The translations under genes and the position numbers were made by a program. Shown here in pieces: positions 1 through 10,026 of a stretch of DNA of 20,862 nucleotides. The DNA is from an uncultured Rhodocyclaceae bacterium (GTDB lineage: Bacteria; Pseudomonadota; Gammaproteobacteria; Burkholderiales; Rhodocyclaceae), in contig URNG01000051.1 of assembly GCA_900549295.1 (NCBI GenBank), positions 1 to 20,862 of the forward strand, read 5' to 3'. Under the pieces are notes generated by a model, which saw only the letters and a list, made by a program, of their open reading frames with translations, did not search any database and was not told the origin of the DNA. Position 1 is the first letter of the stretch. Each line of letters starts with the position of its first letter.

Positions 1-34
1 GCCGCGCCTTGGTCGTGCGGCAAAAAGGCCTGAC

Positions 35-592
35 TTAGCCGATGCACAGATAGGCGATCGGCACGATGTCGGCGGGCATGCCGAGCGCCGCCTGCAATTG
101 CGGCTGATCGAAAATGCTCACCCAGCCCACGCCCAGACCTTCCGCGCGCGCCGCCAGCCACAGGTTCTGCACCGCGCAGACGCTGGAATACAGATCCATC
201 GTCTTGATGTGCGTGCGCCCGATCACCACCGGCCCGCTGCGCGAGCGGTCGCAGGTGATGCACAGATTGACGGGCGCTTCGAGTATGCCTTCCAGCTTCA
301 GGCGGCGATAAACGCCGCGCTTGTCGTCGGCGAACATCAGCGCCGCTTCATCGTGCGCCCTGGCGAACGCGGCATGCACCCTGGCTTTGACTTGCGGCGA
401 GCGCACCAGCAGAAAATTCCACGGCTGCATGAAACCCACCGACGGCGCGTGATGCGCCGCCAGCAGAATGCGCGCCAGCGCCTCGTCCGGCACCGGCTCG
501 GGCAAGAACTGGCCGCGCACGTCGCGGCGGCTGAAAATGGCTTTGTAGACGGCGGCGCGCTCGTCAGCGGAAAAAGCGTACTGGTTTTCCAT
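35..592 (-). CDS. bluB: 5,6-dimethylbenzimidazole synthase BluB
   Basis: The 185-residue product is a nitroreductase-fold flavoenzyme. BluB destroys reduced FMN with oxygen to make 5,6-dimethylbenzimidazole, the lower ligand of cobalamin, in the cytoplasm. Recognition rests on the N-terminal RRDVRGQFLPEPVPDEAL block, the APSVGFMQPWNF block and the C-terminal GLGVGWVSIF block, all typical of BluB rather than of general nitroreductases. I chose the ATG at 592 (MENQYAF) because a purine-rich AGAAGGGG lies just upstream. The frame stays open up to 637, but that extension runs towards the riboswitch and looks non-coding. A cobalamin riboswitch lies 50-220 bases upstream on the same strand, so expression should fall when B12 is plentiful. 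The gene diverges from cobQ. Further B12 genes may follow beyond the left edge. Identity is secure; the start is likely. Confidence 0.93.
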   Translation of the reverse strand: MENQYAFSADERAAVYKAIFSRRDVRGQFLPEPVPDEALARILLAAHHAPSVGFMQPWNFLLVRSPQVKARVHAAFARAHDEAALMFADDKRGVYRRLKLEGILEAPVNLCITCDRSRSGPVVIGRTHIKTMDLYSSVCAVQNLWLAARAEGLGVGWVSIFDQPQLQAALGMPADIVPIAYLCIG

Positions 593-644
593 GGATTCCC
601 CTTCTGGAAACACGCAGGCGCCCGTCCACGGCACCATTAGTTAC

Positions 645-808
645 GTCTCCCGGCCGGTCTTCTGACTCGGATTCACCCGGACGATGCGCCTTCCCGCCGC
701 AGCAGTGACTTCGTGCATCGCCCGTCCTCCTCACAGCGCTGGGCGCGTGGCGGATTCGCACCGCCTTCCCGATTCTCCTGCCGGGTAAACCGGAAAGCAC
801 CGGGAGAC
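645..808 (-). ncRNA. Cobalamin (AdoCbl-type) riboswitch upstream of bluB
   Basis: Read on the - strand, the element opens with GTCTCCCGG (808-800) and closes with the exact complement CCGGGAGAC (653-645), giving a 9-bp closing stem P1. Inside it are the conserved GGGAA..GCGGTGCGAATCCGCC block (about 772-750), an AGTCACTG segment resembling the core GCCACTG box, and the B12-box-like GAGTCAGAAGACCGGCC just before the 3' strand of P1. These match the known layout of cobalamin riboswitches. The element is oriented towards bluB, which starts about 50 bases downstream. No convincing intrinsic terminator was seen in those 50 bases, so control may be at translation initiation; this is inference. cobQ is on the other strand and would not be covered. 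Confidence 0.9.
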
Positions 809-823
809 ACTCTCCTGAATCGC

Positions 824-851
824 TTCAGGAAGGGCGTGATGGTGCCATAAT
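824..851 (+). promoter_or_regulatory. Possible sigma70-type promoter for cobQ
   Basis: TTCAGG (824-829) and CATAAT (846-851) are separated by 16 bases and lie 40 bases before the cobQ ATG, predicting a leader of about 30 bases. The -10 box is good and the -35 box partial. The -35 overlaps a small perfect hairpin (CCTGAA-TCGC-TTCAGG, 814-829). Confidence 0.4.
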
Positions 852-890
852 CGTCCGCTTTTTTCACGGAATCGCCGCAGGAATCCATAC

Positions 891-2354
891 ATGCAAGCGC
901 AAGCCCTGATGGTGCAAGGCACCACTTCCGATGCCGGGAAATCGACGCTGGTGGCGGCGCTGTGCCGGATTCTGGCGCGGCGGGGGGTGCGGGTGGCGCC
1001 GTTCAAGCCGCAGAACATGGCGCTCAATTCGGCGGTGACGGCGGACGGCGGCGAGATTGGCCGGGCGCAGGCGGTGCAGGCGTGGGCTTGCGGGCTGGCG
1101 CCGCAGGTCGATTTCAATCCCGTCCTGCTCAAGCCCACCACCGACCGCAAGGCGCAGGTCGTCATCCACGGCAGGGCGGCGCTCGATCTCGATGCGCAGG
1201 CTTACCACGACTACAAGCCGCGCGCGATGGTCGCCGTGCTGGCCTCCTGGGAGCGGCTCACCGCCGCCTACGATTGCGTGCTGGTGGAGGGGGCCGGGTC
1301 GCCGGCGGAAATCAATCTGCGGGAGCGCGACATTGCCAACATGGGCTTTGCCGAAGCGGTGGATTGCCCGGTGATTCTCGTTGCCGACATCGACCGCGGC
1401 GGCGTTTTCGCGCATCTGGTCGGCACGCTGGAACTCCTGTCGGAGAGCGAACGCGCGCGGGTCGCGGGCTTCGTCATCAACCGCTTTCGCGGCGACATTG
1501 GCCTCTTGCAACCCGGTCTGGACTGGCTGACCGAGCGCACCGGCAAGCCGGTACTGGGCGTGCTGCCCTATCTGCACGGCCTGTTGCTCGATGCCGAGGA
1601 CGCCATCGCCCGCCACAGCCTCGGCGACAAGCGCGAGGCCCGCCTCAAGGCGATCGCGCTGGCCTGTCCGCGCACGTCCAATCACAACGATCTCGACCCA
1701 TTGCGCCTGCATCCGCAGGTCGATTTTTCCTGGATCGGCCCCGGCGAGGCGCTGCCCGCCGCCGACTTGATCGTCCTGCCCGGCTCCAAGGCCGTGCGCG
1801 CCGATCTTGACTGGCTGCGCGAACAGGGCCGGGATGCCGCCATCGCCCGCCACCTGCGCTACGGCGGCAAGGTGATCGGCCTGTGCGGCGGCTATCAGAT
1901 GCTCGGCGCGGAAGTCGCCGATCCGCTCGGTCTGGAAGGCCAGCCCGGCAGTTGCGCGGGTCTGGGTCATCTCCCCATCCAGACGACGCTGGAACCGGAA
2001 AAACAGTTGCGCAACGTCGGCGGCCACCTGAACCTGCCCGGCGCACCCGCCGTGGCGGGTTACGAGATTCATCAGGGCGTCAGCCGCAGCACCGTCCCGC
2101 TGCAAGCCGCCGTCAATTTTGCCGATGGCCGCCGCGACGGGGCCATTTCCGCCGACGGGCAGATTCTCGCCACCTACTGCCACGGCCTGTTCGACCGCCC
2201 CGAGGCGCTCGCCGCCCTGCTGGCCTGGGCGGGCGCCGGGACGACCGAAACCGTGGACATCGCCGCCCGCCGCGCCACCGATCTGGAACGTCTGGCCGAC
2301 GCCGTGGAACAGGCGCTCGATCTGGAGCGTCTACGTCAGTGGCTGCCTTTCTGA
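891..2354 (+). CDS. cobQ: Cobyric acid synthase CobQ (glutamine-hydrolysing)
   Basis: The 487-residue enzyme amidates four carboxylates of adenosylcobyrinic acid a,c-diamide with glutamine and ATP, giving cobyric acid. The N-terminal half is a DTBS-like amidoligase with the variant P-loop GTTSDAGKST (residues 10-19) and the FKPQNMALNS, VEGAGSPAEINLR and ADIDRGGVFA blocks. The C-terminal half is a class I glutaminase: Cys332 in GLCGGYQMLG is the nucleophile and His431 in TYCHGLF completes the triad. Length matches CobQ/CbiP (about 480-510). AGGA lies 8 bases before the ATG. It diverges from bluB and shares its intergenic region, but it is not downstream of the riboswitch. Nothing unusual was seen in the catalytic residues. 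Confidence 0.96.
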   Translation: MQAQALMVQGTTSDAGKSTLVAALCRILARRGVRVAPFKPQNMALNSAVTADGGEIGRAQAVQAWACGLAPQVDFNPVLLKPTTDRKAQVVIHGRAALDLDAQAYHDYKPRAMVAVLASWERLTAAYDCVLVEGAGSPAEINLRERDIANMGFAEAVDCPVILVADIDRGGVFAHLVGTLELLSESERARVAGFVINRFRGDIGLLQPGLDWLTERTGKPVLGVLPYLHGLLLDAEDAIARHSLGDKREARLKAIALACPRTSNHNDLDPLRLHPQVDFSWIGPGEALPAADLIVLPGSKAVRADLDWLREQGRDAAIARHLRYGGKVIGLCGGYQMLGAEVADPLGLEGQPGSCAGLGHLPIQTTLEPEKQLRNVGGHLNLPGAPAVAGYEIHQGVSRSTVPLQAAVNFADGRRDGAISADGQILATYCHGLFDRPEALAALLAWAGAGTTETVDIAARRATDLERLADAVEQALDLERLRQWLPF

Positions 2355-2398
2355 TTGCGCCAATCAAGTACGTCTGCATATTTCCGATGCCGGCGCTG

Positions 2399-2407
2399 TG
2401 CTAGACT
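2399..2407 (+). promoter_or_regulatory. Possible extended -10 promoter for ubiK-yifB
   Basis: TGCTAGACT is an extended -10 (TGN plus TAGACT) 53 bases before ubiK, in the short gap after cobQ. No clear -35 is visible, which is tolerated by extended -10 promoters. It suggests ubiK starts its own unit rather than depending on cobQ. Confidence 0.35.
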
Positions 2408-2459
2408 GCCCCACCCGCTCACCCCCACTCGCCCCACTCGGAGAAAACGGAGAAAAACC

Positions 2460-2726
2460 ATGTTCGATCCCAAAATCCTGGAAGACTTCGGCAACCGCAT
2501 GAGCGCCCTGCTCGCCAATTCGCCGGCGCGCGACATCGAGAAGAACGCCAAGGCGATGGTCGGCGGCCTGATCGGCAAGCTCGACGTGGTGACGCGGGAA
2601 GAATTCGAGGTGCAGGCCGAATTGCTGCGCCGCACCCGCGAACGCCTGCACGCCCTGGAAGCGCGCGTCGAGGTGTTGGAAAAAGCGCAGGAAAAAACCC
2701 AATCCAACAACGCCACAGCCGCCTGA
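2460..2726 (+). CDS. ubiK: Ubiquinone biosynthesis accessory factor UbiK (BMFP/YqiC family)
   Basis: The small 88-residue protein starts MFDPKILEDFGNRMSALL and ends with a heptad-rich stretch (roughly residues 45-80, with ELLRRTRERLHALEARVEVL). That is the amphipathic helix plus trimeric coiled-coil arrangement of the BMFP/YqiC family. In enterobacteria UbiK works with UbiJ in the soluble ubiquinone-biosynthesis complex under aerobic conditions; earlier work described membrane-fusing activity in vitro. The ATG at 2460 is preceded by CGGAGAAAAACC, a good ribosome binding site. The frame is open upstream to 2355 but lacks family similarity there. It ends four bases before yifB, so the two are almost certainly cotranscribed. 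Confidence 0.88.
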   Translation: MFDPKILEDFGNRMSALLANSPARDIEKNAKAMVGGLIGKLDVVTREEFEVQAELLRRTRERLHALEARVEVLEKAQEKTQSNNATAA

Positions 2727-2730
2727 AGAC

Positions 2731-4227
2731 ATGACCCTGGCCGTTGCCTTGAGTCGCGGCCTGGAAGGGCTGGCAGCCCCCCTGATCACGGTCGAGGTGC
2801 ATGCCGCCAACGGCTTGCCCGGCCTGACCCTGGTCGGTCTGCCCGATACCGAGGTGCGCGAAGCGCGCGACCGGGTGCGCGCCGCCATCCTCAATTCCGG
2901 TTTCGAGTTTCCCAACCGCCGGCTTACCATCAATCTCGCCCCCGCCGATCTGCCCAAGGAATCCGGGCGCTTCGACCTACCCATCGCGCTCGGCATCCTC
3001 GCCGCCAGCGGCCAGCTCGCCGCCGATCGTCTGGCCGGTTACGAATTCGCCGGCGAGTTGTCACTCTCCGGCGAACTGCGCCCGGTGCGCGGCGCGCTCG
3101 CCATGATGTTGCAAGCCAGCCAGGACGGGCGCTGCTTCATCCTGCCCGTGGCCAGCGCCGAAGAAGCCAGCCTGTGCGGGCAGGCCAATCTGCTGGCGGC
3201 GCGCTCCTTGCTCGAAGTGTGCGCTCACCTGAACGGCGCGCAGCCGCTCGCCGCACCGGAACGACAAACGCCCGGAACGGCCATCGGCTTCCCCGATCTG
3301 GCCGACGTGCGCGGCCAGCATCAGGCGCGGCGGGCGCTGGAAATCGCCGCCGCCGGCCGCCATTCCCTGCTGCTCTGCGGCCCGCCGGGCACGGGCAAAT
3401 CCATGCTGGCCGCCCGCCTGCCCGGCCTGCTGCCGCCCTTGAGCGAAGGCGAAGCGCGCGAATCGGCGGCGATCCTCTCCCTCACCGGCCAGTTCGACCC
3501 GACCCGCTACGGCGCGCGCGTCTATCGCAGCCCGCACCACACCGCCTCGGCCCCGGCGCTGGTCGGCGGCGGCAATCCGCCGCGCCCTGGCGAAATCAGC
3601 CTGGCCCACCACGGCGTCCTGTTTCTCGACGAGTTGCCGGAGTTCGACCGCAAAGTGCTGGAAACCTTGCGCGAACCGCTGGAAAGCGGGCGCATCCACA
3701 TCGCCCGCGCCGCCCGCCATGCCGACTACCCGGCGGCCTTTCAACTGGTGGCGGCGATGAATCCCTGCCCCTGCGGCTATCTCGGGCAGGCCAACTGCCG
3801 ATGCACGCCCGATCAGGTGGCGCGCTACCGCAACAAGCTCTCCGGGCCGCTGCTCGACCGCATCGACCTGTTCGTCGAAGTGCCGCCCTTGCCCGCCGCC
3901 GCGCTCGCCGCGCCAGCCGATGGCGAGGATTCCGCGAGCGTGCGCCAGCGCGTCGTCAGCGCCCGGGAACGCCAGATGGCGCGCCAGAGCAAGGCCAACG
4001 CGCAGCTTGCCGGGCGCGAGATCGACCGGCATTGCGCGCTCGACGAACCCGGCCAGCGCCTTCTGCAACAGGCGGCGGAACGGCTGAAACTTTCCGCCCG
4101 CGCCTGGCATCGAATCCAGCGTCTGGCGCGTACCATTGCCGACCTCGCCGCCAGCGAAGCGATTCAGCCCGCCCATCTGCGCGAAGCCATTCAATATCGC
4201 CGTTTCACCAGCGAAACCCAGACATGA
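2731..4227 (+). CDS. yifB: YifB/ComM family Mg-chelatase-like AAA+ ATPase
   Basis: The 498-residue protein has an N-terminal ChlI/Lon-like fold domain (about 1-165, with VEVHAANGLPGLTLVGLPD and NLAPADLPKESGRFDLPIALGIL), a AAA+ core and a C-terminal Mg-chelatase-like domain. Walker A is GPPGTGKS (217-224) and Walker B is GVLFLDE (295-301). The cysteine-rich NPCPCGYLG...NCRC stretch and the LSGPLLDRIDLF block are signatures of the family. In naturally competent bacteria ComM is a hexameric branch-migration helicase that helps integrate incoming DNA; many non-competent species also keep it. The ATG lies four bases after the ubiK stop, suggesting translational coupling, with only a weak ribosome binding site of its own. 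Length is normal for the family (about 500). No competence genes are visible nearby. Confidence 0.94.
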   Translation: MTLAVALSRGLEGLAAPLITVEVHAANGLPGLTLVGLPDTEVREARDRVRAAILNSGFEFPNRRLTINLAPADLPKESGRFDLPIALGILAASGQLAADRLAGYEFAGELSLSGELRPVRGALAMMLQASQDGRCFILPVASAEEASLCGQANLLAARSLLEVCAHLNGAQPLAAPERQTPGTAIGFPDLADVRGQHQARRALEIAAAGRHSLLLCGPPGTGKSMLAARLPGLLPPLSEGEARESAAILSLTGQFDPTRYGARVYRSPHHTASAPALVGGGNPPRPGEISLAHHGVLFLDELPEFDRKVLETLREPLESGRIHIARAARHADYPAAFQLVAAMNPCPCGYLGQANCRCTPDQVARYRNKLSGPLLDRIDLFVEVPPLPAAALAAPADGEDSASVRQRVVSARERQMARQSKANAQLAGREIDRHCALDEPGQRLLQQAAERLKLSARAWHRIQRLARTIADLAASEAIQPAHLREAIQYRRFTSETQT

Positions 4228-4236
4228 ATCCGACAC

Positions 4237-4345
4237 CTGCCTGTTCACCGCAGAGGCGCAGAGGGCGCGAGGAAAGGCGGAGAAAAGCAGGGCAAACCGC
4301 CGCTGCGCGCTTCCTTCCCTCTGCCCCCCGGCGGCGATACCTGCC
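4237..4345 (+). repeat. Decayed dispersed intergenic repeat
   Basis: The gap between yifB and the exporter begins with TTCACCGCAGAGGCGCAGAG, followed by a purine-rich AGGAAAGGCGGAGAAAAG. I recall this sequence type as a common dispersed repeat in proteobacterial intergenic regions. About 60 bases on, CTCTGCCCCCCGGCGGCGA looks like a degraded inverted copy of the start, so the element may have been a paired inverted repeat. It has no coding potential that I can support. Whether it recurs in this genome cannot be seen from one window. Confidence 0.5.
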
Positions 4346-4366
4346 GTTTTCGACCCAAACTTTCAG

Positions 4367-5575
4367 ATGAAACCTCACGCAGCACAATTTCGCGGCCTGG
4401 CACTGCTCCTGGCCGCGCTCTCGGCCATTGGCCCGTTCGCCATCGACACCTACCTGCCCTCCTTCCCCGACATCGCCCTGCGCTTGCAGGCGACGCCGCT
4501 GGAAGTGCAGCAGACGCTCTCCGCCTACCTCTTCGCCTTTGCCGCCATGACCCTGTGGCACGGCGCGATTGCCGACCGCTTCGGGCGGCGGCGGGTGATC
4601 CTCGTCGCGCTCGGCCTGTTCGCGCTGGCTTCGCTCGGCTGCACCTTCGCCGGCAGCATCGGCCAGCTCTGGTTCTGGCGCGCCTTGCAGGGCGTCACCG
4701 CCGGGGCGGGCATCGTCATCAGCCGCGCCATCGTGCGCGACCTCTACGACGGCCCGGCGGCACAGCGGCTGATGGCGCACATCACCATGATGTTCGCCCT
4801 GGCCCCGGCGCTGGCCCCGCTGATCGGCGGCTGGCTGCAAGCCGCCTGGGGCTGGCGCGCCGTGTTCGGGTTTCTGGTTCTGTCGACCGGGCTGCTGCTC
4901 GTCGCCTGCATTTACCATCTGCCGGAAACCCTGTCGCCGGAAAAGCGCCAGTCCCTGCGCCCCGGCTATCTGCTCGGCGCTTACCGCAAGATTTTCAGTT
5001 CGCCGCAGTTCCTCTTCGCCTGCGCGGCGCTGGCGCTGAATTTCAACGGTTTCTTTCTCTACGTGCTGTCCTCGCCGGTCTTTCTCATGCGCCACCTCAA
5101 TCTGCCGGAAACCGCCTTTCTCTGGCTGTTCGGACCGGGGATGATCGGCCTGATTTCAGGCTCCTGGCTCGCCGGGCGGCTGGCCGGGCGCGTGTCGGCG
5201 GACAAGGCGGTGTTGTACGGGCATCTGGTGATGGCGGCGGCGGCCCTGTTCAATCTCGCACTGAGCGCCAGCCTGCCCCCCGGCCTGTGGAGCGTACTGC
5301 CGATTCCGCTCTACACCTGCGGCATGTCGCTCGCCATGCCCAGCCTGACGCTGTTCGCGCTCGATCCCTTCCCGCAGCAGCGCGGTCTGGCGGCTTCCTG
5401 CCAGACTTTCTTCCAGTCCGCCGCCAACGGCCTCACCGCCGCCCTGCTCGCCCCGCTGCTGTGGGATTCGGTCTTCACGATGGCCTTGGGCATGGCTGGC
5501 TGCCTGGCCTTCGGCAGCCTCGCCACCCTCGCCTACCGGCGTTCGCTACGGCAAGCCTGGGAAAGTTCTGAATAA
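4367..5575 (+). CDS. MFS multidrug exporter, Bcr/CflA type
   Basis: The 402-residue protein looks like a 12-helix drug:H+ antiporter. The opening FRGLALLLAALSAIGPFAIDTYLPSFPDIA is characteristic of the Bcr/CflA branch, with the IDTYLPSFP motif at the end of helix 1. MFS motif A appears as GAIADRFGRRRVI in loop 2-3. The ALAPALAPLIGGWL stretch in helix 5 is the antiporter motif C region. Members export bicyclomycin, chloramphenicol-type drugs or amino acids; the substrate here is unknown. I chose the ATG at 4367 because homologues begin at this point, although the frame is open back to 4136 inside yifB. No strong ribosome binding site precedes it. A repeat separates it from yifB, so it may have its own promoter. 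Confidence 0.88.
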   Translation: MKPHAAQFRGLALLLAALSAIGPFAIDTYLPSFPDIALRLQATPLEVQQTLSAYLFAFAAMTLWHGAIADRFGRRRVILVALGLFALASLGCTFAGSIGQLWFWRALQGVTAGAGIVISRAIVRDLYDGPAAQRLMAHITMMFALAPALAPLIGGWLQAAWGWRAVFGFLVLSTGLLLVACIYHLPETLSPEKRQSLRPGYLLGAYRKIFSSPQFLFACAALALNFNGFFLYVLSSPVFLMRHLNLPETAFLWLFGPGMIGLISGSWLAGRLAGRVSADKAVLYGHLVMAAAALFNLALSASLPPGLWSVLPIPLYTCGMSLAMPSLTLFALDPFPQQRGLAASCQTFFQSAANGLTAALLAPLLWDSVFTMALGMAGCLAFGSLATLAYRRSLRQAWESSE

Positions 5576-5582
5576 ATCGAAA

Positions 5583-5653
5583 CCGTTCGGGCTGAGCCTG
5601 TCGAAGCCCTTGATTTTGCAGGCGATGCCCTGCGACAAGCTCAGGGCAAACGG
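5583..5653. repeat. Inverted-repeat element between convergent genes; possible bidirectional terminator
   Basis: CCGTTCGGGCTGAGCCTG..TCGAAGCCC (5583-5609) is followed, after an 18-base spacer, by its imperfect inverse GCCCTGCGACAAGCTCAGGGC..ACGG ending at 5653. Folded, this gives a long imperfect hairpin. The arm closely resembles the TTCGACAGGCTCAGGGCGAACGG family, which I know as a very common dispersed element in proteobacterial genomes. It fills the gap between the exporter (+, ends 5575) and the rhodanese (-, ends 5672). It could terminate transcription from both sides, although it lacks a clear U-tract. Confidence 0.7.
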
Positions 5654-5671
5654 ATTTGTGCAGAGCCTGCC

Positions 5672-6064
5672 CTAGCTCTGCTGCCAGGGTAGGCCGCGAA
5701 AACGCCAGCCGGCCAGGGTGCCGCGATGGAAATCGTCGTCCAGCGGGCCTTCGAAGCCCTCGGTCACGTTGATGACCTGGGTGAAGCCCGCCGCTTCCAG
5801 GACCAGACCGGCATCCACCGAACGCTTGCCGCTGCGGCAGATGAGCAGCACCGGGCGGTTCAGATCCTTCTTCACCAGGCGCACCACCTGCTCGGCGAAG
5901 TGCCGGTTCACCTCCCAATCCGGCGCTTCCTGCCACGCCACATGCTCCGCCCCCACCGGATGCCCGACGTACATGTGCTCGATTTCGGTACGGCAATCGA
6001 CGAGCACCGCCTCCGGGTGCTCGTCGAGAAAAGCGTGCGCGGCGCAGGGGTCGAGATGTTGCAT
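5672..6064 (-). CDS. Single-domain rhodanese-like sulfurtransferase
   Basis: The 130-residue protein has one rhodanese domain. The active-site loop is CRSGKRS (76-82), with Cys76 as the persulfide-carrying residue in the CxxGxR pattern of single-domain thiosulfate sulfurtransferases such as GlpE. Other family marks are VLVDCRTEIEHMYVGHPVGAEHV and the C-terminal INVTEGFEGPLDD. No signal peptide is seen, so it should be cytoplasmic. The ribosome binding site GGAGG is eight bases before the ATG and sits immediately after the metH stop codon. With a 16-base gap to metH, the gene is probably the second gene of the SAH-riboswitch operon. A role in sulfur trafficking near methionine metabolism is a reasonable inference; the physiological donor and acceptor are unknown. 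Confidence 0.9.
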   Translation of the reverse strand: MQHLDPCAAHAFLDEHPEAVLVDCRTEIEHMYVGHPVGAEHVAWQEAPDWEVNRHFAEQVVRLVKKDLNRPVLLICRSGKRSVDAGLVLEAAGFTQVINVTEGFEGPLDDDFHRGTLAGWRFRGLPWQQS

Positions 6065-6080
6065 GGCGTTTTCCTCCGGT

Positions 6081-9758
<3,678 letters not shown>

Positions 9759-9840
9759 CTCGATTGAATTCGTCTCAAACGAACAAGAGGCCGCAGCACC
9801 AAAACAAACAGCGCCGCAAACCGGTGGGAACACAGGATTC

Positions 9841-9903
9841 GCGAGCGCCGTTGAGATATGCCGAGCCTGGCCCTCAAGTTTCAAGGTCGCAGCGCTCCTC
9901 GGC
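9841..9903 (-). ncRNA. S-adenosylhomocysteine (SAH) riboswitch upstream of metH
   Basis: On the - strand the element starts GCCGAGGAGCGCTGCGACC (9903-9885), continues with GGCCAGGCTCGGC and ends AACGGCGCTCGC at 9841. GCCGAG pairs with CTCGGC to make P1, and GAGCGC (9897-9892) pairs with the terminal GCGCTC (9848-9843) to make the pseudoknot. These are the conserved blocks of the SAH riboswitch class, known to switch on genes for SAH recycling, including metH, in beta- and gammaproteobacteria. It lies about 80 bases before metH and directly after a predicted promoter. The sequence match is close to the consensus I remember. Confidence 0.92.
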
Positions 9904-9913
9904 AGAGGCGCGC

Positions 9914-9942
9914 AGTTTACCGAGAGTGGCGCAGAAAACCAA
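9914..9942 (-). promoter_or_regulatory. Predicted sigma70 promoter of the metH operon
   Basis: On the - strand TTGGTT (9942-9937) and TAAACT (9919-9914) are separated by exactly 17 bases. Transcription would start near 9907, a few bases before the first conserved base of the SAH riboswitch at 9903. That agreement in position makes the assignment more convincing than the boxes alone. Confidence 0.6.
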
Positions 9943-10026
9943 ATCCCGCGCCCGCCCTGCCCGGCGCGCCCGCAACGTCACAGGATTGCAACAAGCCCCC
10001 TGCACACTGCGCCCACCTTTATCTCT

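Noticed and set aside
1..34. Possible terminator after bluB
   Set aside because: Only a three-base stem around a T-run (GGC-CTTTTT-GCC) is visible; too weak to call, and the sequence ends at the window edge.
864..2183. Long - strand open frame opposite cobQ
   Set aside because: A shadow of the high-GC cobQ codon pattern; no recognisable domain or ribosome binding site.
3061..4248. 395-codon - strand frame opposite yifB
   Set aside because: Antisense to a complete AAA+ ATPase; no motifs.
9759..9884. N-terminal extension of MetH
   Set aside because: The extension starts inside the SAH riboswitch and has no similarity to MetH, so it is leader RNA.
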